Notes: generated from the letters alone by a model not told the origin. A DNA stretch of 64,000 nucleotides from JANYHH01 sp965249745 (GCA_965249745.1 OZ252252.1:3782001-3846000); one strand, 5' to 3'. Counted from the stretch's first letter, positions 52,801 to 61,163 are shown. A program made the numbers and translations.

Positions 52801-53450
52801 GACGACCACGACCAGTCCTGCCAACCGCTAGCGAGGGCATCGTCGTAGATCATTAATTGTGTTGCGGCGGGCGTCGGCTGAGGAGTCAGTGTCGGGTTTG
52901 GCGTGCCGTTCACGTTGACCAGACGCCATTTTTGACTGTCTACATCTGCCCAATCCCATTGTTGCGCCACGCCCCCGTCAGCTTTCGACAAGCCACCGAT
53001 CTCCACGACTTTGCCGGAGTGAAGCGCCTTGATCGAGTACGAGCCGTTCCCTACATCGGACAGGGTGAAGCGTTGATTGGCTCCACCTACGTAATCCCAG
53101 AGGTGCAGGATTGCACCGTTCGCGGTTGAGACTTCGCTAACATCCATCGCTTTGTTGCTGAAGGCATTGATGATTTTGTATGAACCGTCTCCGGTATCTT
53201 CAAACTTCCACTTTTGATCTGGGGCATCGGCGTTGGTCCATTGGTGCAAGTGTGTGCCATTGGCGGTGGCCGCATTCACGACCGACATGACTTTACCCGA
53301 GTTGACGTTGACCATGACATACGTACCGTTAGCCAGCCCGCCCAGCGCTCGTGCGGCGGTGGCGGGCACCTTCGGAGTGGTGTTGCAAGCGGCCAAAACC
53401 ACGAGGAGACCGGAAGCGGTCACGAGACGAGCTAAAGTGCGAGCATTCAT
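49809..53450 (-). CDS. 1213-aa secreted lipoprotein with ricin+CBM cassette and large uncharacterised C-terminal region
   Basis: The protein has a lipobox (LAAC, cysteine 22), ricin-like domain (about 41-178), CBM-like domain (about 201-339) and then a bacterial Ig-like segment (about 355-460; LEWKSLNPNVLQIVG). Next is a beta-rich region containing DYAVGDLLIAGGGAGVNGRV. Residues about 600-1213 match nothing I recognise; they include SSASIQPIA, IPVSISASINFPLGAVLEAKC and a cysteine-bearing tail (CSKFGGRTPTG, CASWVVNGTPVTKCADGW, CEGVTQW, FNCAWQVRGF). ATG 53450 follows GTCGGAGGAC. It may be an adhesin, a surface layer component or a new enzyme. Confidence 0.7.
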   Translation of the reverse strand: MNARTLARLVTASGLLVVLAACNTTPKVPATAARALGGLANGTYVMVNVNSGKVMSVVNAATANGTHLHQWTNADAPDQKWKFEDTGDGSYKIINAFSNKAMDVSEVSTANGAILHLWDYVGGANQRFTLSDVGNGSYSIKALHSGKVVEIGGLSKADGGVAQQWDWADVDSQKWRLVNVNGTPNPTLTPQPTPAATQLMIYDDALASGWQDWSWSSTVNLGATAPVQSGSKAISVSLGAWGGLSLRAPQPVSLSGFDSLSFAAYGAPGGSSLRVSFNTEDSGDATPYASVNAPEGVWTRLVVPLRDMGNPGQIKRINITDGMGQVQGPVGIDDLKFVGQTNAPTPTTGGQAPIFVPDAKPKIVTDPNAALIGVNQELVINAKVADINGKTYPASSLEWKSLNPNVLQIVGLENNGYRARVKVTQANQGGQLLVRSKDDASIVSDVILVANATLQSNVRTVPDAAVLFPAKQWDFYNTSLPSGYDNTNVGSFTSAEVVQRASTDVAGAKPMVVRGTDYAVGDLLIAGGGAGVNGRVEAVLERDGNSLLTVKPVTPGVLMKDMVIAPPEQSDLTDWVNSGTSVALNSSSQSGVMRPQAVDIGGFQCETSYGLTGAELSFKSSASIQPIATAAPSVVNGRSNATITLGARIPVSISASINFPLGAVLEAKCTDKKFEQRVSVPVGGPFSAFLIAGELKIAPVIKISVSAKAIPLSTTLTAMATPIGYGTFTIGDDGFQGGEFKLDIEKRGVTTTAYASSPGSNVPGITELKVAVGFEGKGGLSLGGKVGTDFRAGLDKFPSNPITDFGRGIVNLASYFNIFKIFSGVEEKAGYANRDLLKAENKNMSGAGISLVAQQAFENDQANAFLGWLKSVGFNSNKLIAMKGLEQTLELEKQYSGLKSSDVTFNGKTVASDGTVQISPNGTTVQLTTVYQFPSSTILNPVDAGYITFEGESVSATLTANGAVLSGKLDSGLCSKFGGRTPTGHIWAYNKMFGLLPTASLIGKYTFTCSSNPVPPTGDLGVPQTGDPGFDSLPAACASWVVNGTPVTKCADGWDKNLPEEGFLVFTVATDERSLIGMTDACEGVTQWTKVERYNNSNYVGSSPINTAAYKAVYLLGTGESYAGQPGYPQFAQNIHQDALGLYANIGYLAYWRYYIYQPPKSGQGLGPKIRDIEVKQTVKMSISKTDPGEKFPTFGFNCAWQVRGFSGQIAPH
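52434..53330 (-). repeat. Shared ricin+CBM cassette, copy 3 (1213-aa gene)
   Basis: This copy encodes residues about 41-339. It is closest to copy 1 in the CBM-like half (GFDSLSFA, VVPLRDMGNPGQIKRINITDG) and close to copy 2 in the ricin half (DVSEVSTANGAILHLWDYVGGANQRFTL), a mosaic that suggests recombination between copies. Confidence 0.8.
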
Positions 53451-53789
53451 TGAATAGTCCTCCGACGGGCTGAAGAAGAGCCGATTCGCTCCTGGGTTGA
53501 TCGTCCCGAAATCGTTCGAGACTGGGCCTAAACCGTGGACAGCCATCAATGGACCTACCGAGTCAACGGCGTTCACACCATCTGCGCTCGAGGAAACACT
53601 CCCTGTCAAACCTCGAGGAAAAACGAAACGCCAACGAGCCAAGAACAGGCTCGTTCGGACAGCGCGAAGACCCCAGCAGACACGCAGGATGTTGCAAAAC
53701 CCTGAAATCTGATGAATTCGTCTCGGCGCTCAGGCGTTACGGTAGACCGTCTCAGGTGCATTGTCTGTCCCATGAATATGGGACAGCGG
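53451..53789. other. Intergenic 339 bp upstream of the 1213-aa lipoprotein gene
   Basis: No gene is recognised. Short plus-strand frames are present but lack motifs. The region holds the lipoprotein ribosome site at its left end and an inverted repeat at its right end (53765-53786), directly after the LuxR gene. Confidence 0.5.
53765..53786. promoter_or_regulatory. 9-bp perfect inverted repeat after the LuxR-type gene
   Basis: CTGTCCCAT-GAAT-ATGGGACAG starts three bases beyond the regulator's stop codon. No T tract follows on the minus strand, so it is a weak terminator candidate. It is also a possible binding site ahead of the lipoprotein gene. Confidence 0.5.
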
Positions 53790-56384
53790 CTACAACCAAC
53801 CAAGCTCTGTAGCGCGGCTTACTGCTTGCGCTCGGGTTCGCACCTCGAGTTTGATAAAGAGCCGCTTCAGGTGCGTCTCGACGGTGCTAGGAGACAAGGC
53901 GAGATGCTGGGCGATGTGCTTGTTGGTCTGCCCTCGCGCAAGCAAAGAGAGGATCTCCGTTTCTCGAGGGCTGAGACGAAGCACAGATTCGGCTTTGGTC
54001 GTTCGTGTGACCACTTCAGTCAAATCTGCATTCTGTGGGCTGGCGTGCACGAAAACAGTGGTCGCCAAGCTCAAGGTGTCCTGCTCGAGCCACTCGAGAA
54101 CCTGTTCGGCGCTGGCACCCTGGGCTGTGAGGTTCAAGTTTTTTTTGATCAGTTCGCGCTCGAGCCGTTCGCGTTGCTCGGATCGGGTGCGCTTCAGGTG
54201 AAGATCCGTGGCCAACGAGAGCGTTGAATCGCTCAACGAGGCGCAGTGGGCACTAAACCTCAGCCAACGAGCGCTTCGCTCCTGATCGGCGACACGGTCC
54301 AGGCAATCTGCTAGCGTCAGCGCCGTTAGACTCGAGTAAACCCATCGCTTCTCACTCAAGGAGGCACGGAGCACTTGTGCCGCCTGCGACCACCCGTCTT
54401 GAAGTGCGTCTCGCTCGACGAGGATTTGGGCGTGAAGCGTTTGAGTGCGCCGTTCCCAACCCGGCCCACTCGAGAATACGCCCGGTTGTACGGCACTCTG
54501 ACTGTAAACCCAAGCGGGTTCCACGTGACCAAAAACGAGATGAATTTCTGCGACCAATTGTTGAGCCACTGAGGTTCTTTTCTCGTATCCGTTGGCTGTG
54601 GACAGATTAATAGCCTCTTCAAGCATTGAAATGCAGGTGTGGTCAGGTTGAACAATAAACCGAGTCAAGGCAGTGTTCTCGAGGCAATTGCAGATTGCGT
54701 GATGAATTTTACATTCTCTAGCGATGTTCAATGCGCTTTCAGAGCAAGTCAATGAACGCTCGAAATCACCAGCTAAGTTGTAGTGATGGGACAATACATC
54801 GTAAATGCTGGCTCGCTGTATCTTTTCATTGTTACCGACGAAATCTTTTAAAGACTCCAGCGCTCGGTATTGCCTCTGTAGGATAAATTCAGGCAAAACC
54901 CCTAACCTGATGTGTATCACGGCTGAGAGACAGTACAGTTGTGCCAGCGTGAGAGGATCAGCGAGTGATTGAGATTCGACGATTAACGCTTCAATCTTTA
55001 ATAAGCTCGAAGGGACATCTTTAAAATATGATGTGTAGAGCTGAATAATACTCAGGTCAATCCGTTCTCGCACCCAGGCGGAAGGCAGCCGCTGAATCAG
55101 TTGCTCGAGCTGCCGGAAACAGCGATGCGAACCGTTGACGCTCCGCGTGTACATGCAAAGAGTACGCATCAAGTCGGTCGCCGCCAAAAGTTGAGTCGGG
55201 GCGACCGATTCGAGACTCCAATCCAATGCCGTTTCAAATTGAGCGGCAGCCCAAACCATACTGGTGCGTCCCCACTCAAAGCCCGGTTCATGGATCGAAT
55301 CGTGGATGATCGCCGCGCGTGATCCGTAATAAGTAGCGTGTTGGTCCCGCGTCTGAGCGGTCTCACCCATCACCTCGAGCTTTTTCAGCACATACGCTCG
55401 CACCGTCTCGAGCAAGCGAAAACGAGGCGTTTCCCCCGGTAAAGTCACCAGCAAACTCCGTTCTGACAGTTGGCTGAGTGCCTCGAGCGTGTTCACGCCA
55501 AACTCGCCCGCTACGGCGGAGGCGGCCTCGGCATCGAACGCGCCCTCGAACACGCCCAGCCTTCGCAGTAAGGTGCGCTCGTACGCCTCGAGCAAATCGC
55601 AACTCCAGGTCAACAAACTCTCCAAACTGCTGTGTCGCTCGGTTCGTCCTGAGACGCTCAAGTCACCGCCCCGCTCGAGCAGAGCGAGCAGCCCTTCAGG
55701 GTTGTAAAGGTTGCTGCGGGCGGCCGCCAACTCGAGCGCCAGCGGCAGTCCATCGAGCCGTTCGCACAATTTCACGAAAACGGCTTCGTTACCTTCGGTG
55801 AGTTCCAAGTCGGGATTGACCGCTCTGGCCCGCTCGAGGAACAGCGCCACGGCTGGACCGACACGACCGTCTCTGTCCACGCAGGGTAGCGGCTGCAACG
55901 GAAAGCGGCGCTCCCCGCGAATGCCGAGCGTCGTACGGCTGGTGACGAGCAGATGCAACCCCGGAAAACGCTCCAGCAGGTCCGTGATCGGCGCTCCCGC
56001 TCCCGCGATCTGTTCCAGATTATCCAGAACCAGCAAGCAATCTTTCGCTTTGAGTAGTCCATCGAGCGAGTTTCCCTCAGCGAACCCTGAGCCGCGAGCG
56101 TTCAACACGCGAGCCACCTCGGCGGGGATTTGCACGGACTCGCGCTGGGTGCTGAGGTCAATCACCACCACACCGTCCCGGAAACCACTAGAGAGACGCT
56201 CCGCCAAGGCGAGCGCGAAGCGTGTTTTGCCGCCGCCGCCGGGGCCAGTGATGGTCAGAAGGCGCTCGAAACCGGTTTGGAAGTGGCGCTCGGCCCGCTC
56301 GAGGTCAGCCTCGCGCCCAATCAAGCGGTCCAGCGGTATGGGTAAATCTGAGGCGGCGGTGGGAAGAACACTCGAGCGCGGCAT
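53790..56384 (-). CDS. STAND-type ATPase transcriptional regulator with C-terminal LuxR HTH
   Basis: An 864-aa signal-transduction ATPase. The P-loop is GPGGGGKT (47-54), Walker B is CLLVLDNLEQ (about 116-125), and the LLVTSRTTLGIRGE sensor and DGLPLALELAAARS segments are those of AfsR/MalT-like NTPases. Residues about 400-760 form a helical repeat (TPR-like) sensor region. The end carries a LuxR helix-turn-helix (LSPRETEILSLLARGQTNKHIAQHLALSPSTVETHL, shown here as a family match across about 800-864). It lies upstream of the secreted lipoprotein genes on the same strand and is a good candidate to control them. Confidence 0.85.
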   Translation of the reverse strand: MPRSSVLPTAASDLPIPLDRLIGREADLERAERHFQTGFERLLTITGPGGGGKTRFALALAERLSSGFRDGVVVIDLSTQRESVQIPAEVARVLNARGSGFAEGNSLDGLLKAKDCLLVLDNLEQIAGAGAPITDLLERFPGLHLLVTSRTTLGIRGERRFPLQPLPCVDRDGRVGPAVALFLERARAVNPDLELTEGNEAVFVKLCERLDGLPLALELAAARSNLYNPEGLLALLERGGDLSVSGRTERHSSLESLLTWSCDLLEAYERTLLRRLGVFEGAFDAEAASAVAGEFGVNTLEALSQLSERSLLVTLPGETPRFRLLETVRAYVLKKLEVMGETAQTRDQHATYYGSRAAIIHDSIHEPGFEWGRTSMVWAAAQFETALDWSLESVAPTQLLAATDLMRTLCMYTRSVNGSHRCFRQLEQLIQRLPSAWVRERIDLSIIQLYTSYFKDVPSSLLKIEALIVESQSLADPLTLAQLYCLSAVIHIRLGVLPEFILQRQYRALESLKDFVGNNEKIQRASIYDVLSHHYNLAGDFERSLTCSESALNIARECKIHHAICNCLENTALTRFIVQPDHTCISMLEEAINLSTANGYEKRTSVAQQLVAEIHLVFGHVEPAWVYSQSAVQPGVFSSGPGWERRTQTLHAQILVERDALQDGWSQAAQVLRASLSEKRWVYSSLTALTLADCLDRVADQERSARWLRFSAHCASLSDSTLSLATDLHLKRTRSEQRERLERELIKKNLNLTAQGASAEQVLEWLEQDTLSLATTVFVHASPQNADLTEVVTRTTKAESVLRLSPRETEILSLLARGQTNKHIAQHLALSPSTVETHLKRLFIKLEVRTRAQAVSRATELGWL

Positions 56385-56518
56385 GGCATCACCCTAGCGA
56401 CTGCGTGATGAGTTTGCGTCATGTCGCCTAATCCAAACTTTCCTTCAGGTCGTGCGTTCGTCAAAACCCGCGAAGATCCTGGTGCAATCTATCCGGTTCT
56501 GAGTGCGATCCTCGGGCG

Positions 56519-57154
56519 TTACGCGCGTTTGACGATCACGACCTCCAAAGTGCGCGGCCCATGCACCCCTTCGACGCGGCTCAGTTCAATGTCGCTCGTG
56601 GCGCTCGGACCGGAAATGAAGGTCAGCGGTCGCCCAGCCGCGACGCTTACCGTTAACCTCGAGATTGCGGCGGGTAGGTTGTCCACGATTTGCGTTTGGA
56701 ACACGACGCAAACGTGGCGGTCTGGAATCAGGGTCAGTGCGCGTCGTCCCTGCGCAGCCGCGTGATCGAGCACGAGCGTGCCGGTTTCGGCAATCGCAAC
56801 GGCGCACCCGGTCAGCACCGCGTCGGCGGTCTCGAGCGTTCGCAGTTCGAGGTCGCTGTGGTCAACGAGCGTCTCGAGACCGGCGGGAATCCAGGCTTCG
56901 GGCAGATCTCCTGGGATGGCCACGCGTTTGACCTCGAGCCGCGCCAAGATACCCGCCAGGGTCGCGGCTAAGTCTCCAGGCGTGCAGGTGTGAACCTCGG
57001 CGCGGTAATCACTGACGCGTTCCTCGAGCAAGACTAGGAGATCAGGCGCTCCGGTTTGAGCGCGGTAGGCTCTGGGAATCTCGAGGCGCGGGACTTGGCT
57101 GGAGCCGAGCGCGGCGCGGATGCGCTCGAGAACGGCGGTTCTCGCTTCGCTCAT
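56519..57154 (-). CDS. lutC: Lactate utilization protein C (LutC/LldG)
   Basis: A 211-aa member of the LUD domain family. Landmarks are the CAVAIAETGTLVLDHAAAQGRRALTLIPD segment and the final GPSATSDIELSRVEGVHGPRTLEVVIV. ATG 57154 overlaps the LutB stop (ATGA). With LutA and LutB it forms the iron-sulphur L-lactate oxidation complex in the cytoplasm. It is the last gene of the operon. Confidence 0.9.
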   Translation of the reverse strand: MSEARTAVLERIRAALGSSQVPRLEIPRAYRAQTGAPDLLVLLEERVSDYRAEVHTCTPGDLAATLAGILARLEVKRVAIPGDLPEAWIPAGLETLVDHSDLELRTLETADAVLTGCAVAIAETGTLVLDHAAAQGRRALTLIPDRHVCVVFQTQIVDNLPAAISRLTVSVAAGRPLTFISGPSATSDIELSRVEGVHGPRTLEVVIVKRA

Positions 57155-58590
57155 GGGTTGCCTCGTTTCATCGCCGCGCGTTCGCGCCATAAATCCCGGA
57201 AGGACTTGGCTGGTACGGCGGGCAAATCCCTGGAGGTCGTCCAACCGGACATAATCCCTGGCAGGCTCGAGATCGTGTTGTTGCGCACCAACGGCACTTG
57301 TCCGACGCGCGCGGCGCGCTGCGCGAACTCGTAGCGGGCGCGATCCATGAAGACCCAGGCAACGCTTTTCAGGGCGGCCGCCTCGAGGTTGAAGAACGAG
57401 GAGGATTTCTTTTCCACGACCTCGCCGCGCAGGTAAACCAGAATTTCCGGGATATTGATTTTGACCGGGCAGACTTCGTAACACGCCCCGCAGAGACTGC
57501 TGGCGAACGGCAGCGATTGGGCGTGCTCAGTCTCTAAGCCAATCAGTTGCGGCGTCAGAATCGCGCCGATGGGACCTGGGTAAACGCTGCCGTAGGCGTG
57601 ACCGCCCGCACGCTCGTAGACGGGGCAGACGTTCAGGCAGGCCGAGCAGCGGATGCAGTGCAAAGCCTGGCGTCCGACTTCATCCGCAAGAACGCTGGTG
57701 CGACCGTTGTCCAACAGAATCAAGTGAAACTCTTGCGGTCCGTCCCCGCCGTGAACGCCCGTCCACAGGCTCGTGTACGGGTTCATGCGCTCGGCGGTGC
57801 TGCTGCGCGGCAGGAGTTGCAGCATGACCTCGAGGTCGCGCAGTTCGGGCAGCACTTTTTCAATCCCCATGATGCTGACCAGAACTTTTGGAAGCGTCAG
57901 GCACATCCGTCCGTTGCCCTCGGATTCCACGACGCCAACCGTGCCGGTTTCGGCAATCGCAAAGTTTGCGCCGGAAATGGCGACCGGCACGGTCAGGAAT
58001 TTCTCGCGCAGGTAACGCCGCGCAACTTCAGCCAAGGCTCGAGGTTCGTCACTGAGCGACGCTGGTTCGAGGTGAAAGGTCTTCAGAAACAGCTCGCGGA
58101 TCTCGCTGCGGTTCTTGTGGATCGCGGGCACGAGGATATGGCTCGGGTGGTCGTGGCTGAGCTGCACGATCAGTTCCGCCAAGTCGGTCTCAATCGCCGT
58201 CACGCCGCCGATTTGGAGCGCGTCGTTCAGCCCGATCTCGTCGGTGGTGATGCTTTTAATCTTGATGACTTCGCGGGCGTTGTGGCGCTTCACGACCTCT
58301 AGGGTGATGCGGTTGGCTTCGGCCGCATCGCGCGCCCAATGCACCGTACCGCCCGCTCGCATGACGCTCGCCTCGAGCTGATCTAAGAGTTCCGGCAGCC
58401 GAGCCATCGCGTCCGTTTTGATCGCGGCTCCGGCGTCGCGCAAGGCTTGCCAATCGGGAAGCTCCGCGACGACCCGTAAGCGTTTCTCGCGGATTGCGCC
58501 GGTGGCTTTCCCGAGGTTACGACGCAGTTGCGGGTCTGAGAGCGCGACTCGAGCGGCGGCTGGGTATGGCTTGGGATTGACGAACGGCAT
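57151..58590 (-). CDS. lutB: Lactate utilization iron-sulphur protein B (LutB/LldF)
   Basis: A 479-aa protein with an N-terminal LUD domain (NFAIAETGTVGVVESEGNGR) and two 4Fe-4S motifs: C312, C315, C318, C322 (CIRCSACLNVCPVY) and C367, C370, C374 (CGACYEVCPVKI). It transfers electrons during L-lactate oxidation to pyruvate. ATG 58590 overlaps the lutA stop by one base (TGATG). Confidence 0.92.
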   Translation of the reverse strand: MPFVNPKPYPAAARVALSDPQLRRNLGKATGAIREKRLRVVAELPDWQALRDAGAAIKTDAMARLPELLDQLEASVMRAGGTVHWARDAAEANRITLEVVKRHNAREVIKIKSITTDEIGLNDALQIGGVTAIETDLAELIVQLSHDHPSHILVPAIHKNRSEIRELFLKTFHLEPASLSDEPRALAEVARRYLREKFLTVPVAISGANFAIAETGTVGVVESEGNGRMCLTLPKVLVSIMGIEKVLPELRDLEVMLQLLPRSSTAERMNPYTSLWTGVHGGDGPQEFHLILLDNGRTSVLADEVGRQALHCIRCSACLNVCPVYERAGGHAYGSVYPGPIGAILTPQLIGLETEHAQSLPFASSLCGACYEVCPVKINIPEILVYLRGEVVEKKSSSFFNLEAAALKSVAWVFMDRARYEFAQRAARVGQVPLVRNNTISSLPGIMSGWTTSRDLPAVPAKSFRDLWRERAAMKRGNP

Positions 58591-59366
58591 CACGCACCGC
58601 TTTCTAAACGGCTGTCCGTACCGCTTTCCAGACTCGCCAGAATCTCCGCGAGATGCACGACCCTGACCCCCGTCGCCATGCGACTCAGCCCGCCGCCGAT
58701 CTGCATCAGGCACGAATTATCGCCGCCCGTGCAGGTGCTGGCTTTCGTGTTGAGGACGCAGCGCACTTTATCCGAGAGCATCGCGGTGCTGGTCTCCGGG
58801 TTTTTCACAGCGAAGGTTCCACCGAAGCCGCAGCACTGATCGCTGTTCTCCAAAGACATCAACTCCAAACCGCGCACGTTTTTCAGTAAGCGGTACGGCG
58901 CGTCGCCCAGCTCCAAGGTGCGTAAGCCGTGACAGGAGCTGTGATAGGTCACGCGGTGCGGGTAGTACGCGCCGACATCTTCAATTTTCAGCTCGTTCAC
59001 CAAAAATTCTGAGAGTTCAAAGGTTCGCGCCGCCACGCGCTCGGCTCTGTCCTGAAGTGCGGCATCGCCCGCCCAGTGACAAACCTTCTGGAACCACTCG
59101 CGCACCATCGCCACGCAACTGCCGGATGGCGAGACGATGGCGTCGCAGCCGGTCTGGAGTTCGCGCTCGAAAATACCAACGAACCGCCGCACCAGCTCCA
59201 AGGTTTCGGGCTGATAACCGCTGTTGACATGCATCTGCCCGCAACACGTCTGCTCCTCGGGGAAGGACAGCTCGCAGCCCAGTCGCTCGAGCAGATTGAC
59301 CGTGGCGACACCCGTTTGCGGGTACAGCGTGTCGTTGAGACAGGTGATGAACAGGCTGACTTTCAT
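58590..59366 (-). CDS. lutA: Lactate utilization protein A (LutA/LldE)
   Basis: A 258-aa protein with the two CCG domains of the GlpC/HdrB type: CCGQMH (41-46) and, further on, DQCCGFGGTF, each paired with upstream cysteines (FITCLND; YHSSCHG). These usually bind iron-sulphur centres or quinone-linked redox partners. The start overlaps the upstream ASRT-family gene by four bases. Confidence 0.92.
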   Translation of the reverse strand: MKVSLFITCLNDTLYPQTGVATVNLLERLGCELSFPEEQTCCGQMHVNSGYQPETLELVRRFVGIFERELQTGCDAIVSPSGSCVAMVREWFQKVCHWAGDAALQDRAERVAARTFELSEFLVNELKIEDVGAYYPHRVTYHSSCHGLRTLELGDAPYRLLKNVRGLELMSLENSDQCCGFGGTFAVKNPETSTAMLSDKVRCVLNTKASTCTGGDNSCLMQIGGGLSRMATGVRVVHLAEILASLESGTDSRLESGA

Positions 59367-59737
59367 GCGTTCCCAGTGTATCCAAGGCTGCTGAGAAAGG
59401 CCATGTTGGGTTGCGTCACGTCGAGCCTCGAGTACTGCGCGACCACCGCCACGCTGGAGGTCAGGCGCAGGCTGTACGGCGTTTCGCGCGGCAAGGCGTA
59501 CCCACCGAGCCGCTCTGGTTGGTCGAGGCGCAGGTGCAGGCTGCGCTGCGCACCGACGGTCACACGCACGCCAAGCGCAGGATCACGATCCTCGAAGTAG
59601 AAATCCAGCACGCAAACCGCCTCCTCTAAGCCGGTGTTGAGAATGCACACGCAGTCGTGTCCAACGTATTGCTCGCCCTCTCCTCGAGTGGGCAGGAAAC
59701 CATCGGGGAAAATCCAGCGGGTCGCACCGTCAGCCAT
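59363..59737 (-). CDS. Anabaena sensory rhodopsin transducer (ASRT) family protein
   Basis: A 124-aa beta-rich protein. Matches to the family are WIFPDGFLPTRGEGE, CILNTGLEEAVCVLDFYFED, a VTVGAQRSLHLRLDQ strand and VAVVAQYSRLDVTQPNMAFLS close to the C-terminus. AAGGAGAGC precedes ATG 59737. In cyanobacteria the founding member interacts with a rhodopsin, but no rhodopsin gene is seen here. It lies between rhaB and lutA with overlaps at both ends, so binding of a sugar or another operon metabolite is more plausible than light signalling. Confidence 0.8.
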   Translation of the reverse strand: MADGATRWIFPDGFLPTRGEGEQYVGHDCVCILNTGLEEAVCVLDFYFEDRDPALGVRVTVGAQRSLHLRLDQPERLGGYALPRETPYSLRLTSSVAVVAQYSRLDVTQPNMAFLSSLGYTGNA

Positions 59738-61163
59738 TGTGCTCTCCTTGCGGTTCATAGCGCTCGAGGGGAAAGGAGGCCCGCACGAGGTCGCGCCCCG
59801 TGCCAGCTTCGATCTCGCCGAGCGTCTCGAGTTGCACCAATAGATTGCCGATCAGCGTCGCGTCCACGGGCCCGGCGATCACGGGGAGTCGCGTCGTCCG
59901 CGCGGTCAACTCGTTCAGCAGCGCCACCTGCGATCCGCCGCCGATGACGTGAATCGCGTCCACCGTGACGCCGCTCGCCGTTTCCAGTTCGCGCAGGACG
60001 CTCGCGTACTTGGCGGCCAGGCTCTCCAAGACCAAGCGCACGGTTTCGCCCCGGGACATTGGCACGGGCTGCCCGAGTTCGGTGCAGTGCCGCTCGAGTC
60101 GCACGGGCATGTCCGTGCCGGGCGCGAGGTAACGCACGTCGTCAGGGTCAATCCGCGCGAGTGTCACGGCGGCTCGAGCCTCTGCGTACAAGACAGCCCA
60201 GTCGGGTTCACCCCAGGCGCGGCGGCACTCTTGCAGGATCCATAAGCCCATGACGTTCTTCAAGAGTCGGTTCGTGCCAGACACGCCCGCCTCGTTCGTC
60301 AGATTCGCCGTGAGCGCCGCGTCGTTCAACACGGGAGCGGGCGTCTCCAAACCGACCAGGCTCCACGTGCCGCTCGAGATGTAAGCGCTGCGTTGACTGG
60401 AAAGCGGCGCGGCGGCGACCGCGCTGGCGGTGTCGTGCGTGCCCACGGCGGTCACGACCGCGCCCTCGAGACCGAGTTCTGCGGCGAGCCTTGCCTCGAG
60501 CGGCGCAATCACGGAACCGGCATCCACGATCTCCGGCAGGAAGTGACCCGGCAAGCCCAGGCGCTCGAGCAATTCTCGCGCCCAGTCCTCCGAGCTTGCA
60601 TCAAAAAACTGTGTCGTGCTGGCGTTCGTGCGCTCGCAGACCTTGCGACCCGTGAGCCAGAACGCGAGCAGATCGGGAACCATCAGGAAGGTCTGCGCAC
60701 GCTTCAAGGTTTCTGGCGCGTCGCGCCCCACGGCGAGCAGTTGGTAGAGCGTGTTGAACGGCAAGAATTGCAAGCCCGTGACGCCGTAGAGGGCAGACCT
60801 CGAGTGCGTCTCAAGCAATGCCTCCATCAGGCCGTCGGTGCGCCGGTCGCGGTAGCAACGCACGCCGCCCAGGAGTTCGTCGTATTCGTCCAGCAGCGCG
60901 TAATCCACCGCCCACGAATCCACACCGATACTCGAGACGCCGATGCCGAGTTCGCGCGCCTTCGTCCCCGCGAGGCCTAAGCCGTGCAGCACCTCGCGCC
61001 ACAAGCCCACGATGTCCCAGTGCAGGGCCCCGCGAACTGGAACCGCACCGTTCGGAAAGCGGTGCATGATATGAACCTCGAGCCGTCCATCCTGAAACCA
61101 CCCGAGCGCCACGCGTCCGCCGCTCGCGCCGAGGTCCACCGCGATGTGACCGCTAGCGGACAT
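59730..61163 (-). CDS. rhaB: Rhamnulokinase
   Basis: A 477-aa FGGY-family sugar kinase, expected to phosphorylate L-rhamnulose to the 1-phosphate. The phosphate-1 motif is AVDLGASGGRVALG; GVDSWAVDYALLD, GTHDTASAVAAAP, AYISSGTWSLVGLE and VIGGGSQVALLN are all rhamnulokinase landmarks. ATG 61163 lies 11 bases inside the end of rhaEW, and its stop overlaps the next gene by eight bases. It is the second step of the phosphorylative rhamnose route. Confidence 0.92.
   Translation of the reverse strand: MSASGHIAVDLGASGGRVALGWFQDGRLEVHIMHRFPNGAVPVRGALHWDIVGLWREVLHGLGLAGTKARELGIGVSSIGVDSWAVDYALLDEYDELLGGVRCYRDRRTDGLMEALLETHSRSALYGVTGLQFLPFNTLYQLLAVGRDAPETLKRAQTFLMVPDLLAFWLTGRKVCERTNASTTQFFDASSEDWARELLERLGLPGHFLPEIVDAGSVIAPLEARLAAELGLEGAVVTAVGTHDTASAVAAAPLSSQRSAYISSGTWSLVGLETPAPVLNDAALTANLTNEAGVSGTNRLLKNVMGLWILQECRRAWGEPDWAVLYAEARAAVTLARIDPDDVRYLAPGTDMPVRLERHCTELGQPVPMSRGETVRLVLESLAAKYASVLRELETASGVTVDAIHVIGGGSQVALLNELTARTTRLPVIAGPVDATLIGNLLVQLETLGEIEAGTGRDLVRASFPLERYEPQGEHNG

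Noticed and set aside
57547..58302. Plus-strand frame of 251 aa opposite lutB
   Set aside because: lutB has two complete 4Fe-4S motifs; the opposite frame has no recognisable features.
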